In this document: positions 23,836 to 31,351 of the stretch, one piece after another
How positions within the stretch are numbered: the stretch's first letter is position 1
Layout: every line of letters starts with the position of its first letter
From: Candidatus Delongbacteria bacterium
Lineage (GTDB): Bacteria > UBA4055
Assembly (NCBI GenBank): GCA_007124045.1
Contig: SLFX01000002.1
Span: forward strand, 1 to 37,370
Reading direction: 5' to 3'
Length of the DNA: 37,370 bases
Program-made: the position numbers and the translations under genes
The notes under the pieces: generated by a model
What the model was told of the DNA's origin: nothing
The model's database searches: none
Seen by the model: only the letters and a program-made list of their open reading frames with translations

Positions 23836-25005
23836 ATGCATGGTTATGTAAAAAGAAATATTGAAGAATTTATAGTAGAATCGATTGATAACAATCCTGT
23901 TGTGGCTATTTTAGGTCCGAGGCAATGTGGAAAATCTACACTTGCTAAAGAACTATTAATGAGAATTGGAAATTCAATTTATCTTGACCTTCAAAGAAAT
24001 TCCGACCTGAGAAGACTTGATGATCCGGAATTATTTTTCCAAAGTGCAAAAGACCAATTGGTGTGTATTGATGAAATACAGCTTAAACCGGAACTGTTTC
24101 CATTGATCCGCAGTATTGTTGATGAAAGTAATGCAAATGGCCAAATTTTAATACTGGGTTCTGCTTCAAGAGATTTGATCAGGCAAAGCAGTGAAACGCT
24201 CGCAGGCAGAATATCATATTCAGAGTTAACTCCATTTACAATTCACGAGGTTGAAAATTCGTTTGATGAAATACGGATATTATGGAACAGGGGCGGATTT
24301 CCGAGGAGTTATTTGGCGAAATCCGATAAGGTAAGCTTCAATTGGAGAATTGATTTTATCAGATCTTTTCTTGAAAGGGATATTCCTCAATTCGGAAATC
24401 CCGTTCAAGTATCAGCCGTGGGCAGATTATGGACCATGATAGCTCATATTCATGGTCAACTTCTAAATCTGTCAAAAATCGGAGATTCTCTTGGCGTGTC
24501 ACATACAACAGTTAGAAATTATATTGAACTGCTCGAACAGACTTTTATGGTAAGAACGCTGAAACCTTATGAAGCTAATCTTAAAAAAAGAATGATCAAA
24601 TCACCAAAAATATTTATCAGAGATACCGGAATATTACACGCTTTATTGGATATTGCAGATTTTAATGATCTGCTTGGTCACATTGTGATAGGAAATTCAT
24701 GGGAAAGTTTCGTGATAGAAAATGTTCTTTCTGAACTACCTGATTGTAAGGGATATTTCTACAGGACTGCAGCAGGAGCTGAGATTGACCTGATTCTGCA
24801 AAGAGGAAACAAGGTAGTGGCAGTTGAGTGTAAATCTTCGATGGCACCGAATATTTCAAAGGGTTTTTACTCTTCCCTTGAAGACCTGCGGATCGAAGAA
24901 GGATATATAGTTGCACCTGTAAAAGAAAGTTATCCTGTTAAAAAGAATGTGTTTGTCGTATCTCTGCCAGAATTTATAGTTAAAATGAAAAAGAAGTTTT
25001 TATGA
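23836..25005 (+). CDS. AAA ATPase with C-terminal DUF4143 (PD-(D/E)XK-like) domain
   Basis: This gene encodes 389 residues. I chose ATG 23836 because it begins at the normal MHGYVKRNIEEFI end of the family and sits at the predicted transcription start; upstream TTG 23800 and ATG 23809 lie within the promoter. Walker A GPRQCGKST is at 27-35, Walker B is LVCIDEIQL, and the sensor is LILGSASRDLI. A winged-helix-like stretch (SLGVSHTTVRNYIELLEQTFMV) precedes DUF4143, whose end has the nuclease-like D318...E331-x-K333 (GAEIDLIL, then VECKSS). The family is common, often in many copies and patchily distributed, with unknown function. The gene is more AT-rich than its neighbours and separates hisS from panE, with a 4-nt ATGA overlap into the latter. 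Confidence 0.88.
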   Translation: MHGYVKRNIEEFIVESIDNNPVVAILGPRQCGKSTLAKELLMRIGNSIYLDLQRNSDLRRLDDPELFFQSAKDQLVCIDEIQLKPELFPLIRSIVDESNANGQILILGSASRDLIRQSSETLAGRISYSELTPFTIHEVENSFDEIRILWNRGGFPRSYLAKSDKVSFNWRIDFIRSFLERDIPQFGNPVQVSAVGRLWTMIAHIHGQLLNLSKIGDSLGVSHTTVRNYIELLEQTFMVRTLKPYEANLKKRMIKSPKIFIRDTGILHALLDIADFNDLLGHIVIGNSWESFVIENVLSELPDCKGYFYRTAAGAEIDLILQRGNKVVAVECKSSMAPNISKGFYSSLEDLRIEEGYIVAPVKESYPVKKNVFVVSLPEFIVKMKKKFL

Positions 25006-25925
25006 AAAACAGATTCGTCATACTGGGTGCAGGCGGGGTCGGAACTGCGATCGGTGCTGCTCTTGCGGAAAATTTTTATGAGGAGACTCTCCTCATAGGG
25101 AGAAAGGCGCATGTTTTCGCTTTGAACCTGAAAGGCTGTGAAATTACCGGATCTGTTCACAAGACGGTCAGGGCAAGAGCCGCCGAGGAAATAGATTTCC
25201 TTCTGGAAAATACTCTCCTGATCGTAGCTGTAAAAATAACGGTTCTCGAAGAGACGCTCAGGCAGATTCAGCCATATGTTACAAATACCACTTCGGTGCT
25301 GCTCGTACAGAACGGCTACGGGGTTAAAAATATTGCGAACAGAGTCCTGCTCGGCCTTGTTGATCAGGAGAGAGTTTTCCAGGCGATCGCTACCATGGGC
25401 GCGGTACTCGGTGCGCCCGGTCAGCTGGAGCTTTATCCGGGCGGACTGAAGGCGGAAAAAGCGTTCTCGGATTCGGTTTACGGAGATATATTCAGAGACA
25501 CTTTCCTTGATTACAAAGTTACATCCGACCTTGAAAAAGCGATATGGATAAAACTCGTCATAAATTCTATCGTAAATCCGCTTTCAGTTATTTTCCGCGC
25601 AAAGAATAAGGTTATAGCTGAAGAACGACTGAACGAACTTAAAAATTCCATACTGCAGGAAGGTTTAAAGGTCGCAGCATCGGAGGGTTATGAAATAAAT
25701 TTAACCGTCGGAGATATTAATGAATTTATCAGAAGCGATAACCGGACATCGATGCTTCAGGATTATTTTAAAAGGCGGCCAAACGAGATCAATTTCATCA
25801 ACGGGGCAATAATAAGGGCAGGTGAAAAAAATGATATCCCTGTTCCGATCAATAAAACAATATTTGAACTTGTGAAAAATATGGAAAAGAACAGGGTCGA
25901 ATCTAAAGAAGAGCAGAACTTGTAG
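25002..25925 (+). CDS. panE: Ketopantoate reductase family (2-dehydropantoate 2-reductase)
   Basis: The protein has 307 residues. The N-terminal NADP Rossmann motif is FVILGAGGVGTAIGAAL. LLVQNGYGVKN matches the family's QNG loop. The catalytic-lysine segment is AIWIKLVINSIVNPLSVIF, and the C-terminal block NRTSMLQDYFKRRPNEINFINGAII is diagnostic (SM..D...R..tEi..ing.i). It should reduce ketopantoate to pantoate for CoA synthesis, though family members also act on other 2-oxo acids. Its ATG overlaps the DUF4143 stop by 4 nt. No other pantothenate genes are near. Confidence 0.85.
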   Translation: MKNRFVILGAGGVGTAIGAALAENFYEETLLIGRKAHVFALNLKGCEITGSVHKTVRARAAEEIDFLLENTLLIVAVKITVLEETLRQIQPYVTNTTSVLLVQNGYGVKNIANRVLLGLVDQERVFQAIATMGAVLGAPGQLELYPGGLKAEKAFSDSVYGDIFRDTFLDYKVTSDLEKAIWIKLVINSIVNPLSVIFRAKNKVIAEERLNELKNSILQEGLKVAASEGYEINLTVGDINEFIRSDNRTSMLQDYFKRRPNEINFINGAIIRAGEKNDIPVPINKTIFELVKNMEKNRVESKEEQNL

Positions 25926-25943
25926 GAAAACATTGAAAAATTC

Positions 25944-25972
25944 TTGACATTTAAAGCCTTTAATCTTATATT
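25944..25972 (+). promoter_or_regulatory. Sigma-70 type promoter for the CAU tRNA
   Basis: TTGACA (25944-25949), a 17-bp spacer and TATATT (25967-25972), then a GC-rich discriminator (GCCACGCC). A GC-rich discriminator is typical of stable-RNA promoters under stringent control. It is the strongest promoter match in the window. Confidence 0.75.
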
Positions 25973-25998
25973 TGCCACGCCGCAATTTGCAGGCACCC

Positions 25999-26072
25999 GG
26001 GGGTATAGCTCAGTCGGTTAGAGCAGCAGACTCATAATCTGTTGGTCCGGGGTTCAAGTCCCTGTACCCCCA
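25999..26072 (+). tRNA. tRNA with CAU anticodon (elongator Met, or Ile2 if lysidine-modified)
   Basis: A full cloverleaf can be drawn over 74 nt. The acceptor stem GGGGGTA pairs with TACCCCC. The D-arm is GCTC/GAGC, the anticodon stem is GCAGA/TCTGT around loop CTCATAA, the variable loop is TGGTC, and the T-arm is CGGGG/CCCTG around TTCAAGT. The discriminator is A and CCA is not encoded. It is not an initiator: the first pair is G-C and the anticodon stem lacks the three G-C pairs. A terminator follows. Confidence 0.93.
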
Positions 26073-26086
26073 CAAATTTTTTTAAG

Positions 26087-26107
26087 TTGGCGCACGCGCC
26101 AATTTTT
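26087..26107 (+). terminator. Rho-independent terminator after the tRNA
   Basis: TTGGCG, loop CACG, CGCCAA, then TTTTT: a GC-rich 6-bp (up to 7-bp) stem with a T-run, 15 nt after the tRNA. Confidence 0.75.
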
Positions 26108-26123
26108 ATAATTTGGAGTTATT

Positions 26124-27254
26124 ATGAAAGTATCTGAGGTTCTTCAAATACTGTCCAGAGAGATCATACCGGCCGTTAAGTGGAAGAACGACCCCTGCGG
26201 TCTTTTGGTCGGCAATCCGGAATCTGAAGTCAATAAGATACTGACGGCCCTGAATCCGACGCTTGAAGTAGTTCAGGAGGCCAAAGACAAAGGCTGCGGG
26301 CTTATTGTTTCTCATCACCCTCTGTTTAAGAAAAAAGTAGCTTCACTGGTTGAGGGAGATATGTATTCAGACATAATCAGGTGCCTGATCAGGAACGACA
26401 TTTCTCTTATATCCTTCCATACATCCTATGATCTGCTGAAGGACGGTGTCAGCACTTTACTGGCAGAAGAGCTTGGGATGAAAAACATTGCTCCTCTGGT
26501 TCCGGTATCGGAACTTGATGAAGTTGAAGTGCACGAATTGTATAAAATCGTTGTTTACTGCCCACTGGAATTCGAGAGCAGGATTAAAAAAACGATACAT
26601 AAGCATGGCGGAGCAACTATCGGTAATTACGATCATTGTTTCTTTTCTTCTGAAGGAACAGGTAGTTTCAGGCCCGGAAATCTGACCGATCCTTTTATAG
26701 GAAAGCCCGGAAAAATTGAGAGTGTTAAAGAAAAAAGAATTGAAACAGTGATACCTGAATGGAAAATAAATGAAGTTGTGGATGCCGTAAAGAGATCGCA
26801 TCCTTATGAAGAGCCGGTTATTGATCTCTACAGAATATACACAGGATCCGGAAATTTCGGCCTTGGAGCGATAGGAGACCTTGAAAATAAAGTTACATTG
26901 AAGGATCTTTGCAGAACTGTTTCAGAAAAACTCCGAACTCAGAGCTTGAGAATAGTCACCGGAAAAAACAGCAGGTCAAAAAAGCTGGGCAGGATTGCTG
27001 TATGCGGAGGCAGCGGATCATCATTCTGGAAATATGCATTGGCGAAAGGAGCTGAGGTTTTTATTTCATCAGAATTCGGTCACCACCTTTATCAGGAAGC
27101 CTCATATCACATGAATATTATTGACGCAACTCATCACTCAACGGAACAATTTGTAAAAAAAGGATTAAAAGAGGTGTTGGAAAGATTCTTTGACGGGACA
27201 GTGTCAGAGTCTCTGAAAGATACAGACATTATAAAAAATATGGATCAAATTTAA
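26124..27254 (+). CDS. NIF3/DUF34 family dinuclear metal-centre protein
   Basis: The protein has 376 residues, the long bacterial form with a central PII-like insert (about 130-240). Metal ligands are visible: H64 and H65 in IVSHHPLFKK, H99 and D103 in SFHTSYD, and the C-terminal DATHHSTEQF. WKNDPCGLLVGNPESEVNKILTAL is the family's N-terminal signature. The family is often annotated as GTP cyclohydrolase 1 type 2, but the true role is unsettled (metal insertion or damaged-metabolite hydrolysis have been proposed). TGGAG precedes the ATG. It is followed after 17 nt by the zinc-ribbon protein gene, a pairing seen in many bacteria. Confidence 0.92.
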   Translation: MKVSEVLQILSREIIPAVKWKNDPCGLLVGNPESEVNKILTALNPTLEVVQEAKDKGCGLIVSHHPLFKKKVASLVEGDMYSDIIRCLIRNDISLISFHTSYDLLKDGVSTLLAEELGMKNIAPLVPVSELDEVEVHELYKIVVYCPLEFESRIKKTIHKHGGATIGNYDHCFFSSEGTGSFRPGNLTDPFIGKPGKIESVKEKRIETVIPEWKINEVVDAVKRSHPYEEPVIDLYRIYTGSGNFGLGAIGDLENKVTLKDLCRTVSEKLRTQSLRIVTGKNSRSKKLGRIAVCGGSGSSFWKYALAKGAEVFISSEFGHHLYQEASYHMNIIDATHHSTEQFVKKGLKEVLERFFDGTVSESLKDTDIIKNMDQI

Positions 27255-27271
27255 AACCGGAGAAATAAAGA

Positions 27272-28000
27272 ATGTCAGAAAAAATTAGCGAGAAACTGAA
27301 TAAGATCGCAGAGCTTCAGTCCATAGACACCGGGATCAATGCTATAGAGAAATCAAAAGGAAATCTGCCTTATCTTGTTGATGAACTGAAAAAAGAGATC
27401 AATGAGATCAAAAGTGATATAGAAACTCTGGAAAATAACGGAATTGACCTGGACGAGAATCTGAGAGAGTCAAAAAACACGATAGAAAAATCAAAGATAC
27501 TTCTTGAAAGATATAAGAGTCAGAGAAATCTGGTGACGAACAATAAGGAATACGAAGCGATTATCAAAGAGATAGACTTCCGGGAAAGTGTGGTCATCGA
27601 GGAAGAAGAAAGGGCAAGAGTTCTTGCAGAGGATCTTGCGGAAAATAAAAATCAGCTGGAAAGCAGAAAAAAAATACTTGAATCAAGATCGGCTATGCTT
27701 TCAGAAAAACAGGATGAACTGGAACAAAAGCTCAATGATACTCAGGAAGATGAAAAAAAACTCATAGAAAAAAGAAAATTACTGGTTGCGAAAATCGATA
27801 AACATTTATATAATCTCTATCTTAGAGTCTATAACTCTAAGGGCAGGCTTGCAGTTGTGCCTGCCGACGAAGGTTTTTGCGGCGGTTGTTATACGGTTCT
27901 TCCGTCACAAAAGCTTTCTGAACTAAGAAGAAGAGACTCGGTAGTGCAGTGTGACGCATGCAGCAGGATTCTGTACTACAAAGAAGAAGTTGTTCATTGA
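27272..28000 (+). CDS. Coiled-coil protein with C-terminal C4 zinc ribbon (CT398-like)
   Basis: The protein has 242 residues. Residues about 5-180 form a long charged coiled coil (many K/E/L heptads, including LLERYKSQRNLVTNNKEYEA). A zinc ribbon follows with two CxxC pairs, CGGC and CDAC, separated by about 25 residues. The motif NNKEYEA in the coil turn is characteristic of the family (COG1579). The function is unknown; the Chlamydia homologue CT398 has been linked to sigma-54 and the type III secretion ATPase regulator. AACCGGAGA precedes the ATG. The stop codon lies 2 nt before RNase P RNA. Confidence 0.88.
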   Translation: MSEKISEKLNKIAELQSIDTGINAIEKSKGNLPYLVDELKKEINEIKSDIETLENNGIDLDENLRESKNTIEKSKILLERYKSQRNLVTNNKEYEAIIKEIDFRESVVIEEEERARVLAEDLAENKNQLESRKKILESRSAMLSEKQDELEQKLNDTQEDEKKLIEKRKLLVAKIDKHLYNLYLRVYNSKGRLAVVPADEGFCGGCYTVLPSQKLSELRRRDSVVQCDACSRILYYKEEVVH

Positions 28001-28002
28001 AA

Positions 28003-28330
28003 TAAGCCGGTCGAATGGTCGCGTTCCGGTAACGGAATGAGGAAAGTCCGAACGCCACAGGGCGGGATGCCTGCTAACGGCAGGGAGCAGTGATGCTACG
28101 GAAAGTGCAACAGAAAACAAACCGCCGCATTGCGGTAAGGGTGAAAAGGTGCGGTAAGAGCGCACCGCGGCGGTCCGTAAGGATAGCCGGCTAGGCAAAC
28201 CCCATCCGGCGCAAGACCAAATAAATCTTTCGTTGAGGACGGCCCGTCCGAGTGCGAAAGCACCGAAAGAAGGGTAGGTTGCGTCAGATAAATGACCATT
28301 TAAACAGAATTCGGCTTACAGACCGGCTTA
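28003..28330 (+). ncRNA. rnpB: RNase P RNA, bacterial A type
   Basis: This 328-nt RNA is the catalytic subunit of RNase P, which trims tRNA 5' ends. A 10-bp P1 helix closes it: 28003-28012 (TAAGCCGGTC) pairs exactly with 28321-28330. Universally conserved stretches are present: GAGGAAAGTCC at 28039-28049, the ACAGAAA strand, a P10-P12 region with GGGTGAAAAGGTGCGGTAAGAG, AGGCAAACCCC, AGATAAATGACC at 28286-28297, and ACAGAATTCGGCTTAC at 28304-28319. No promoter is obvious between it and the preceding gene, so it may be cut from a longer transcript or driven from within that gene. Confidence 0.96.
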
Positions 28331-28356
28331 AAATATATTTAATGAAGAGAGCTATT

Positions 28357-29139
28357 ATGAAAAAGATAGCATTAATACCATACATCCTGTTCGTGTTTTA
28401 CCTCACGGCACAGGTTCCTTTTCAAACGATCTATCTGGAGATCGAAAAAGTAAGGTTTGAGGGAGAAGAAGAGCATATCAGAAACTCCGATGACAACATC
28501 GATCTTTTGGATAAATACAGATCCGTTGAAAGAATATGGGTTAATGTTCCCGAGAATTCATATCTCATGATAGAAGAGCCGGATGAGGATAACTATCTGG
28601 TGGAGAAGAATGGAAGGCTTAAATTCAGAGACAGGCATTACACACTGGATTACAGTTTGAATTTCGCCTGGGATGCAACAGAAGTACCCTCAGAGCACAT
28701 AGTAGATAATTATACAGCGGAAATCCCAAATTTTAAATATTTTGACTCAAGACTTGTCAGGAGAGTCATGATAACAACTCTGGACGGAGTGAGAAGGCGA
28801 GCGCATATTTATGCTTATATGCAGCTTGATCCGGTTGATGAAGATCAGACCCTTGCCTATATAAGTGAGATCGAAAGCAGTGACATGCCCGATGAATATA
28901 AAGAAATGGAGATCGCTGCTGCAAGGGAAGCTCTTGAAAGAAAAGCTGTCAGATACATTGAGTGGATATGGGTTGATGAAGACGGTAATGAGTTAAATAT
29001 GTTTTTGAGAAAACATGAAATGATGCGAAATGTTAAGATCGAGTATAATGTGAGAAAGATCGAAGTTGATATAGATTTCGATAACAGTATTTTTGAAGAG
29101 ACTCTTTCAAAATTCAGGATCAGAGAGGTCAGAGGTTAA
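28357..29139 (+). CDS. Exported protein of unknown function (260 aa)
   Basis: The start at 28357 has AGAGAG upstream and gives a clear signal peptide (MKKIALIPYILFVFYLTAQ); longer frames would run back into RNase P RNA. The mature part is acidic and hydrophilic, with no cysteine pairs or known domain that I recognise. It has a predicted beta-rich middle (SYLMIEEPDEDNYLVEKNGR, RRVMITTLDGVRRRAHIYAY) and a helical stretch (DMPDEYKEMEIAAAREALERK). Near the C-terminus IEWIWVDEDGNELNMF repeats the style of an earlier RIWVNVPENSYL segment. It is probably periplasmic. It sits between rnpB and recJ without clear functional context. Confidence 0.7.
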   Translation: MKKIALIPYILFVFYLTAQVPFQTIYLEIEKVRFEGEEEHIRNSDDNIDLLDKYRSVERIWVNVPENSYLMIEEPDEDNYLVEKNGRLKFRDRHYTLDYSLNFAWDATEVPSEHIVDNYTAEIPNFKYFDSRLVRRVMITTLDGVRRRAHIYAYMQLDPVDEDQTLAYISEIESSDMPDEYKEMEIAAAREALERKAVRYIEWIWVDEDGNELNMFLRKHEMMRNVKIEYNVRKIEVDIDFDNSIFEETLSKFRIREVRG

Positions 29140-29178
29140 AATGTTTTTTTTAATTTTAAAATACAATCAGGTAGAAAT

Positions 29179-30942
29179 TTGGAAAAGAGGTGGGATTATC
29201 AGAAAGAGTTAGATCCTTGCAGAATTCAACAACTTGCAAAAGCATCAGGTCTGTCTGAGACAGTAGTGAGACTTTTGGCGGTCAGAGATTTGACCACTGA
29301 GTCAGATATAGATTTATTTCTTCATCCGGAAAAAGCAAAATACCACGAACCTTTTCTTCTTAAGGATATGGAGAAGGCAGTTGACAGGATAACAGAGGCG
29401 CTTGTCAACCGTGAAAGTATTCAGATATGGGGAGATTATGATGTTGACGGTATAACTTCGACCGGTCTTCTTTACCTTTTCTTTGTAAAATGGCTTGGTA
29501 TCAAAGCTGACTATGTTATACCCAATAGAGAATTTGACGGATACGGACTCAGTAAAGCAGGAATAAAAGAGGCTGCTGAAAAGGGAATTAACCTTATCAT
29601 AACTGTCGACTGCGGAATTACTTCAGTCAATGAAGTTGAATATGCAAAAGAATTGGGTGTGGATATTATTATTACAGATCATCATGAGCCCGATAAAGAA
29701 TTGCCCAAAGCTGTCGCTATAATAGATCCTAAAAGAGAAGACTGTCCGTATCCTTTTAAACATCTGGCCGGAGTGGGAGTGGCATTTAAGCTCATTCAGG
29801 GCATTTTGTTTAAAAATGAGATGTCAATGAGTATCACTTCCGATTTTCTTGACATAGTCACGATAGGAACTGCGGCAGATATTGTTCCCTTGACCGGAGA
29901 AAACCGTAAAATAGTTTCCGAAGGCCTTAAATATCTTGAAAACTGCAAAAATGTAGGGATATCGGTGCTTCTGAAAAAACTCAATTTTTACAGAAAGAGT
30001 ATAAGGGTTAGCAATATCCTTTTCGGTATTGCACCGAGGCTGAACGCAGTAGGAAGAATGGGTGATGCTGTAAGGGCAGTAAAACTCCTGTTATCCAATG
30101 ATCCTGAAGAAGCTGAAGGAATTGTCGAAGAACTTGAAGTAGAGAACAGAAGAAGACGGGAATTCGATTCGGAGACCCTAAAAGAAGCAATAAGACTTGT
30201 TGAGGGCGGAGGTGAGACTTTTGATCCGGACAGGGATAAGGCCATAGTTGTAGCTAATGAAAACTGGCATGTCGGAGTTATAGGAATAGTCGCTTCCAGA
30301 CTTGTTGAAAGATACTACCGGCCAAGTGTTGTAATATCCGTCAGTGACGGAATAGGAAAAGGATCCTGCAGAAGCATACCTGGTGTCAATATTTACGATG
30401 TTCTTATAGAATGCTATAAGATCAATCTTCTGGAAAAAGAGAATTTTGGAGGACACAGTTATGCGGCAGGATTTGAGATAGACAGCTCTAAAATACCTGA
30501 GTTCAGAGCTAAATTCAACGAAATACTCATCAGCAGAATACCCAAAAGAGATTTTGAACAGTCCTTAAAGATCGACTTGAAAATTGAACTTAAGGATATT
30601 GATTCGCACCTGATCGAAAATCTGAAGATGTTCGAACCTTTCGGTCCGGCCAATGAGCAGCCGATATTTTCGAGTGATAATGTTCAAGTGGAAGGCGATA
30701 TAAGAATAGTGGGTAACAGGTCTGATCATAGCGGCAAAAAGCTTAAAACCAGAGACAATCACCTTAAGATGAAATTGAGACAGGGTGGGGTTGTGTTTGA
30801 TGCGATAGGTTTTAATCTTGCAGGAAAATACGACCTGATAAGCGGTGTTGACCATGGTTTAAATATAGCTTACTCGATAGAAGAGAACCACTGGAACGGG
30901 AAATTATATGTCCAGCTGAAAATTGTTGATATAGTTCTATAA
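29179..30942 (+). CDS. recJ: Single-stranded-DNA-specific 5'-3' exonuclease RecJ
   Basis: This 587-residue protein has a TTG start; AGGT lies upstream, and no earlier frame is plausible. The DHH phosphoesterase motifs are intact: DYDVDG at 86-91, VDCGI at 143-147, DHH at 167-169, then CPYPFKHLAGVGVAFKL. The DHHA1 domain follows with GGHSYAAGFEID, and a C-terminal OB-fold ends the protein. The length is normal. It degrades ssDNA in recombination and mismatch repair. It is the first of three same-strand genes (gaps 18 and 22 nt). Confidence 0.95.
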   Translation: MEKRWDYQKELDPCRIQQLAKASGLSETVVRLLAVRDLTTESDIDLFLHPEKAKYHEPFLLKDMEKAVDRITEALVNRESIQIWGDYDVDGITSTGLLYLFFVKWLGIKADYVIPNREFDGYGLSKAGIKEAAEKGINLIITVDCGITSVNEVEYAKELGVDIIITDHHEPDKELPKAVAIIDPKREDCPYPFKHLAGVGVAFKLIQGILFKNEMSMSITSDFLDIVTIGTAADIVPLTGENRKIVSEGLKYLENCKNVGISVLLKKLNFYRKSIRVSNILFGIAPRLNAVGRMGDAVRAVKLLLSNDPEEAEGIVEELEVENRRRREFDSETLKEAIRLVEGGGETFDPDRDKAIVVANENWHVGVIGIVASRLVERYYRPSVVISVSDGIGKGSCRSIPGVNIYDVLIECYKINLLEKENFGGHSYAAGFEIDSSKIPEFRAKFNEILISRIPKRDFEQSLKIDLKIELKDIDSHLIENLKMFEPFGPANEQPIFSSDNVQVEGDIRIVGNRSDHSGKKLKTRDNHLKMKLRQGGVVFDAIGFNLAGKYDLISGVDHGLNIAYSIEENHWNGKLYVQLKIVDIVL

Positions 30943-30960
30943 TATCAGTCGGAGTGAAAA

Positions 30961-31329
30961 GTGAGTACTTCTATACCTGATCAGTTCAGGATAACCCTTT
31001 CATCATTCTATGGAAGATCATATACCGTACTAATAAGGGACGGAAAACTGCACTACCATTCAAACAGGCCCGAAAAAATGATAAAAAGGCGACCTGCGGA
31101 TGAAGACTGGCAGAAGTTCTGGAAAAAAACAGTAAGTCTGAAAATATGGCTGTGGGAGAAAGAGTATCTGGACAAATCTACATCCGACGGCTCAAACTGG
31201 AGCGTGAATATTGAGATCGGTAGTCTAAAACTCAAATCTTACGGTTCAAACAAAAAACCGGAGAATTTTTCAGAGTTTCTGGATGCTCTGCGCGAACTGT
31301 TGCCCGGAATAGAGCTTATGCTGAACTAG
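30961..31329 (+). CDS. Small conserved-looking protein of unknown function (122 aa)
   Basis: The start is GTG with CGGAGTG upstream. The pattern DEDWQKFWKKTVSLKIWLWEKEY, then DGSNWSVNIEIGSLKLKSYGSNKKPENFSEFLDAL, looks like a compact, Trp-rich alpha/beta protein. I recall similar short bacterial proteins with the same DG..W...I..G..K..SYG.N..P..F layout, but no function is known to me. It is soluble, with no signal or membrane segment. It lies between recJ and the cyclase gene in what looks like one operon. Confidence 0.7.
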   Translation: MSTSIPDQFRITLSSFYGRSYTVLIRDGKLHYHSNRPEKMIKRRPADEDWQKFWKKTVSLKIWLWEKEYLDKSTSDGSNWSVNIEIGSLKLKSYGSNKKPENFSEFLDALRELLPGIELMLN

Positions 31330-31351
31330 TAATAACCTCCGGAGAGATAAA

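Noticed and set aside
23724-25005. Insertion sequence or transposon carrying the DUF4143 gene
   Set aside because: I find no transposase, terminal inverted repeats or target-site duplication at either end.
25999-26072. Initiator tRNA-Met
   Set aside because: The acceptor begins with a normal G-C pair and the anticodon stem lacks the three consecutive G-C pairs of initiators.
28252-28356. Longer N-terminus for the exported protein, starting at 28252
   Set aside because: It would be translated out of RNase P RNA. The internal ATG at 28357 has a Shine-Dalgarno and gives a clean signal peptide.
29137-29162. Terminator after the exported protein gene
   Set aside because: The stem is made only of A-T pairs (TTAAAAT/ATTTTAA) with a T-rich loop; too weak to call.
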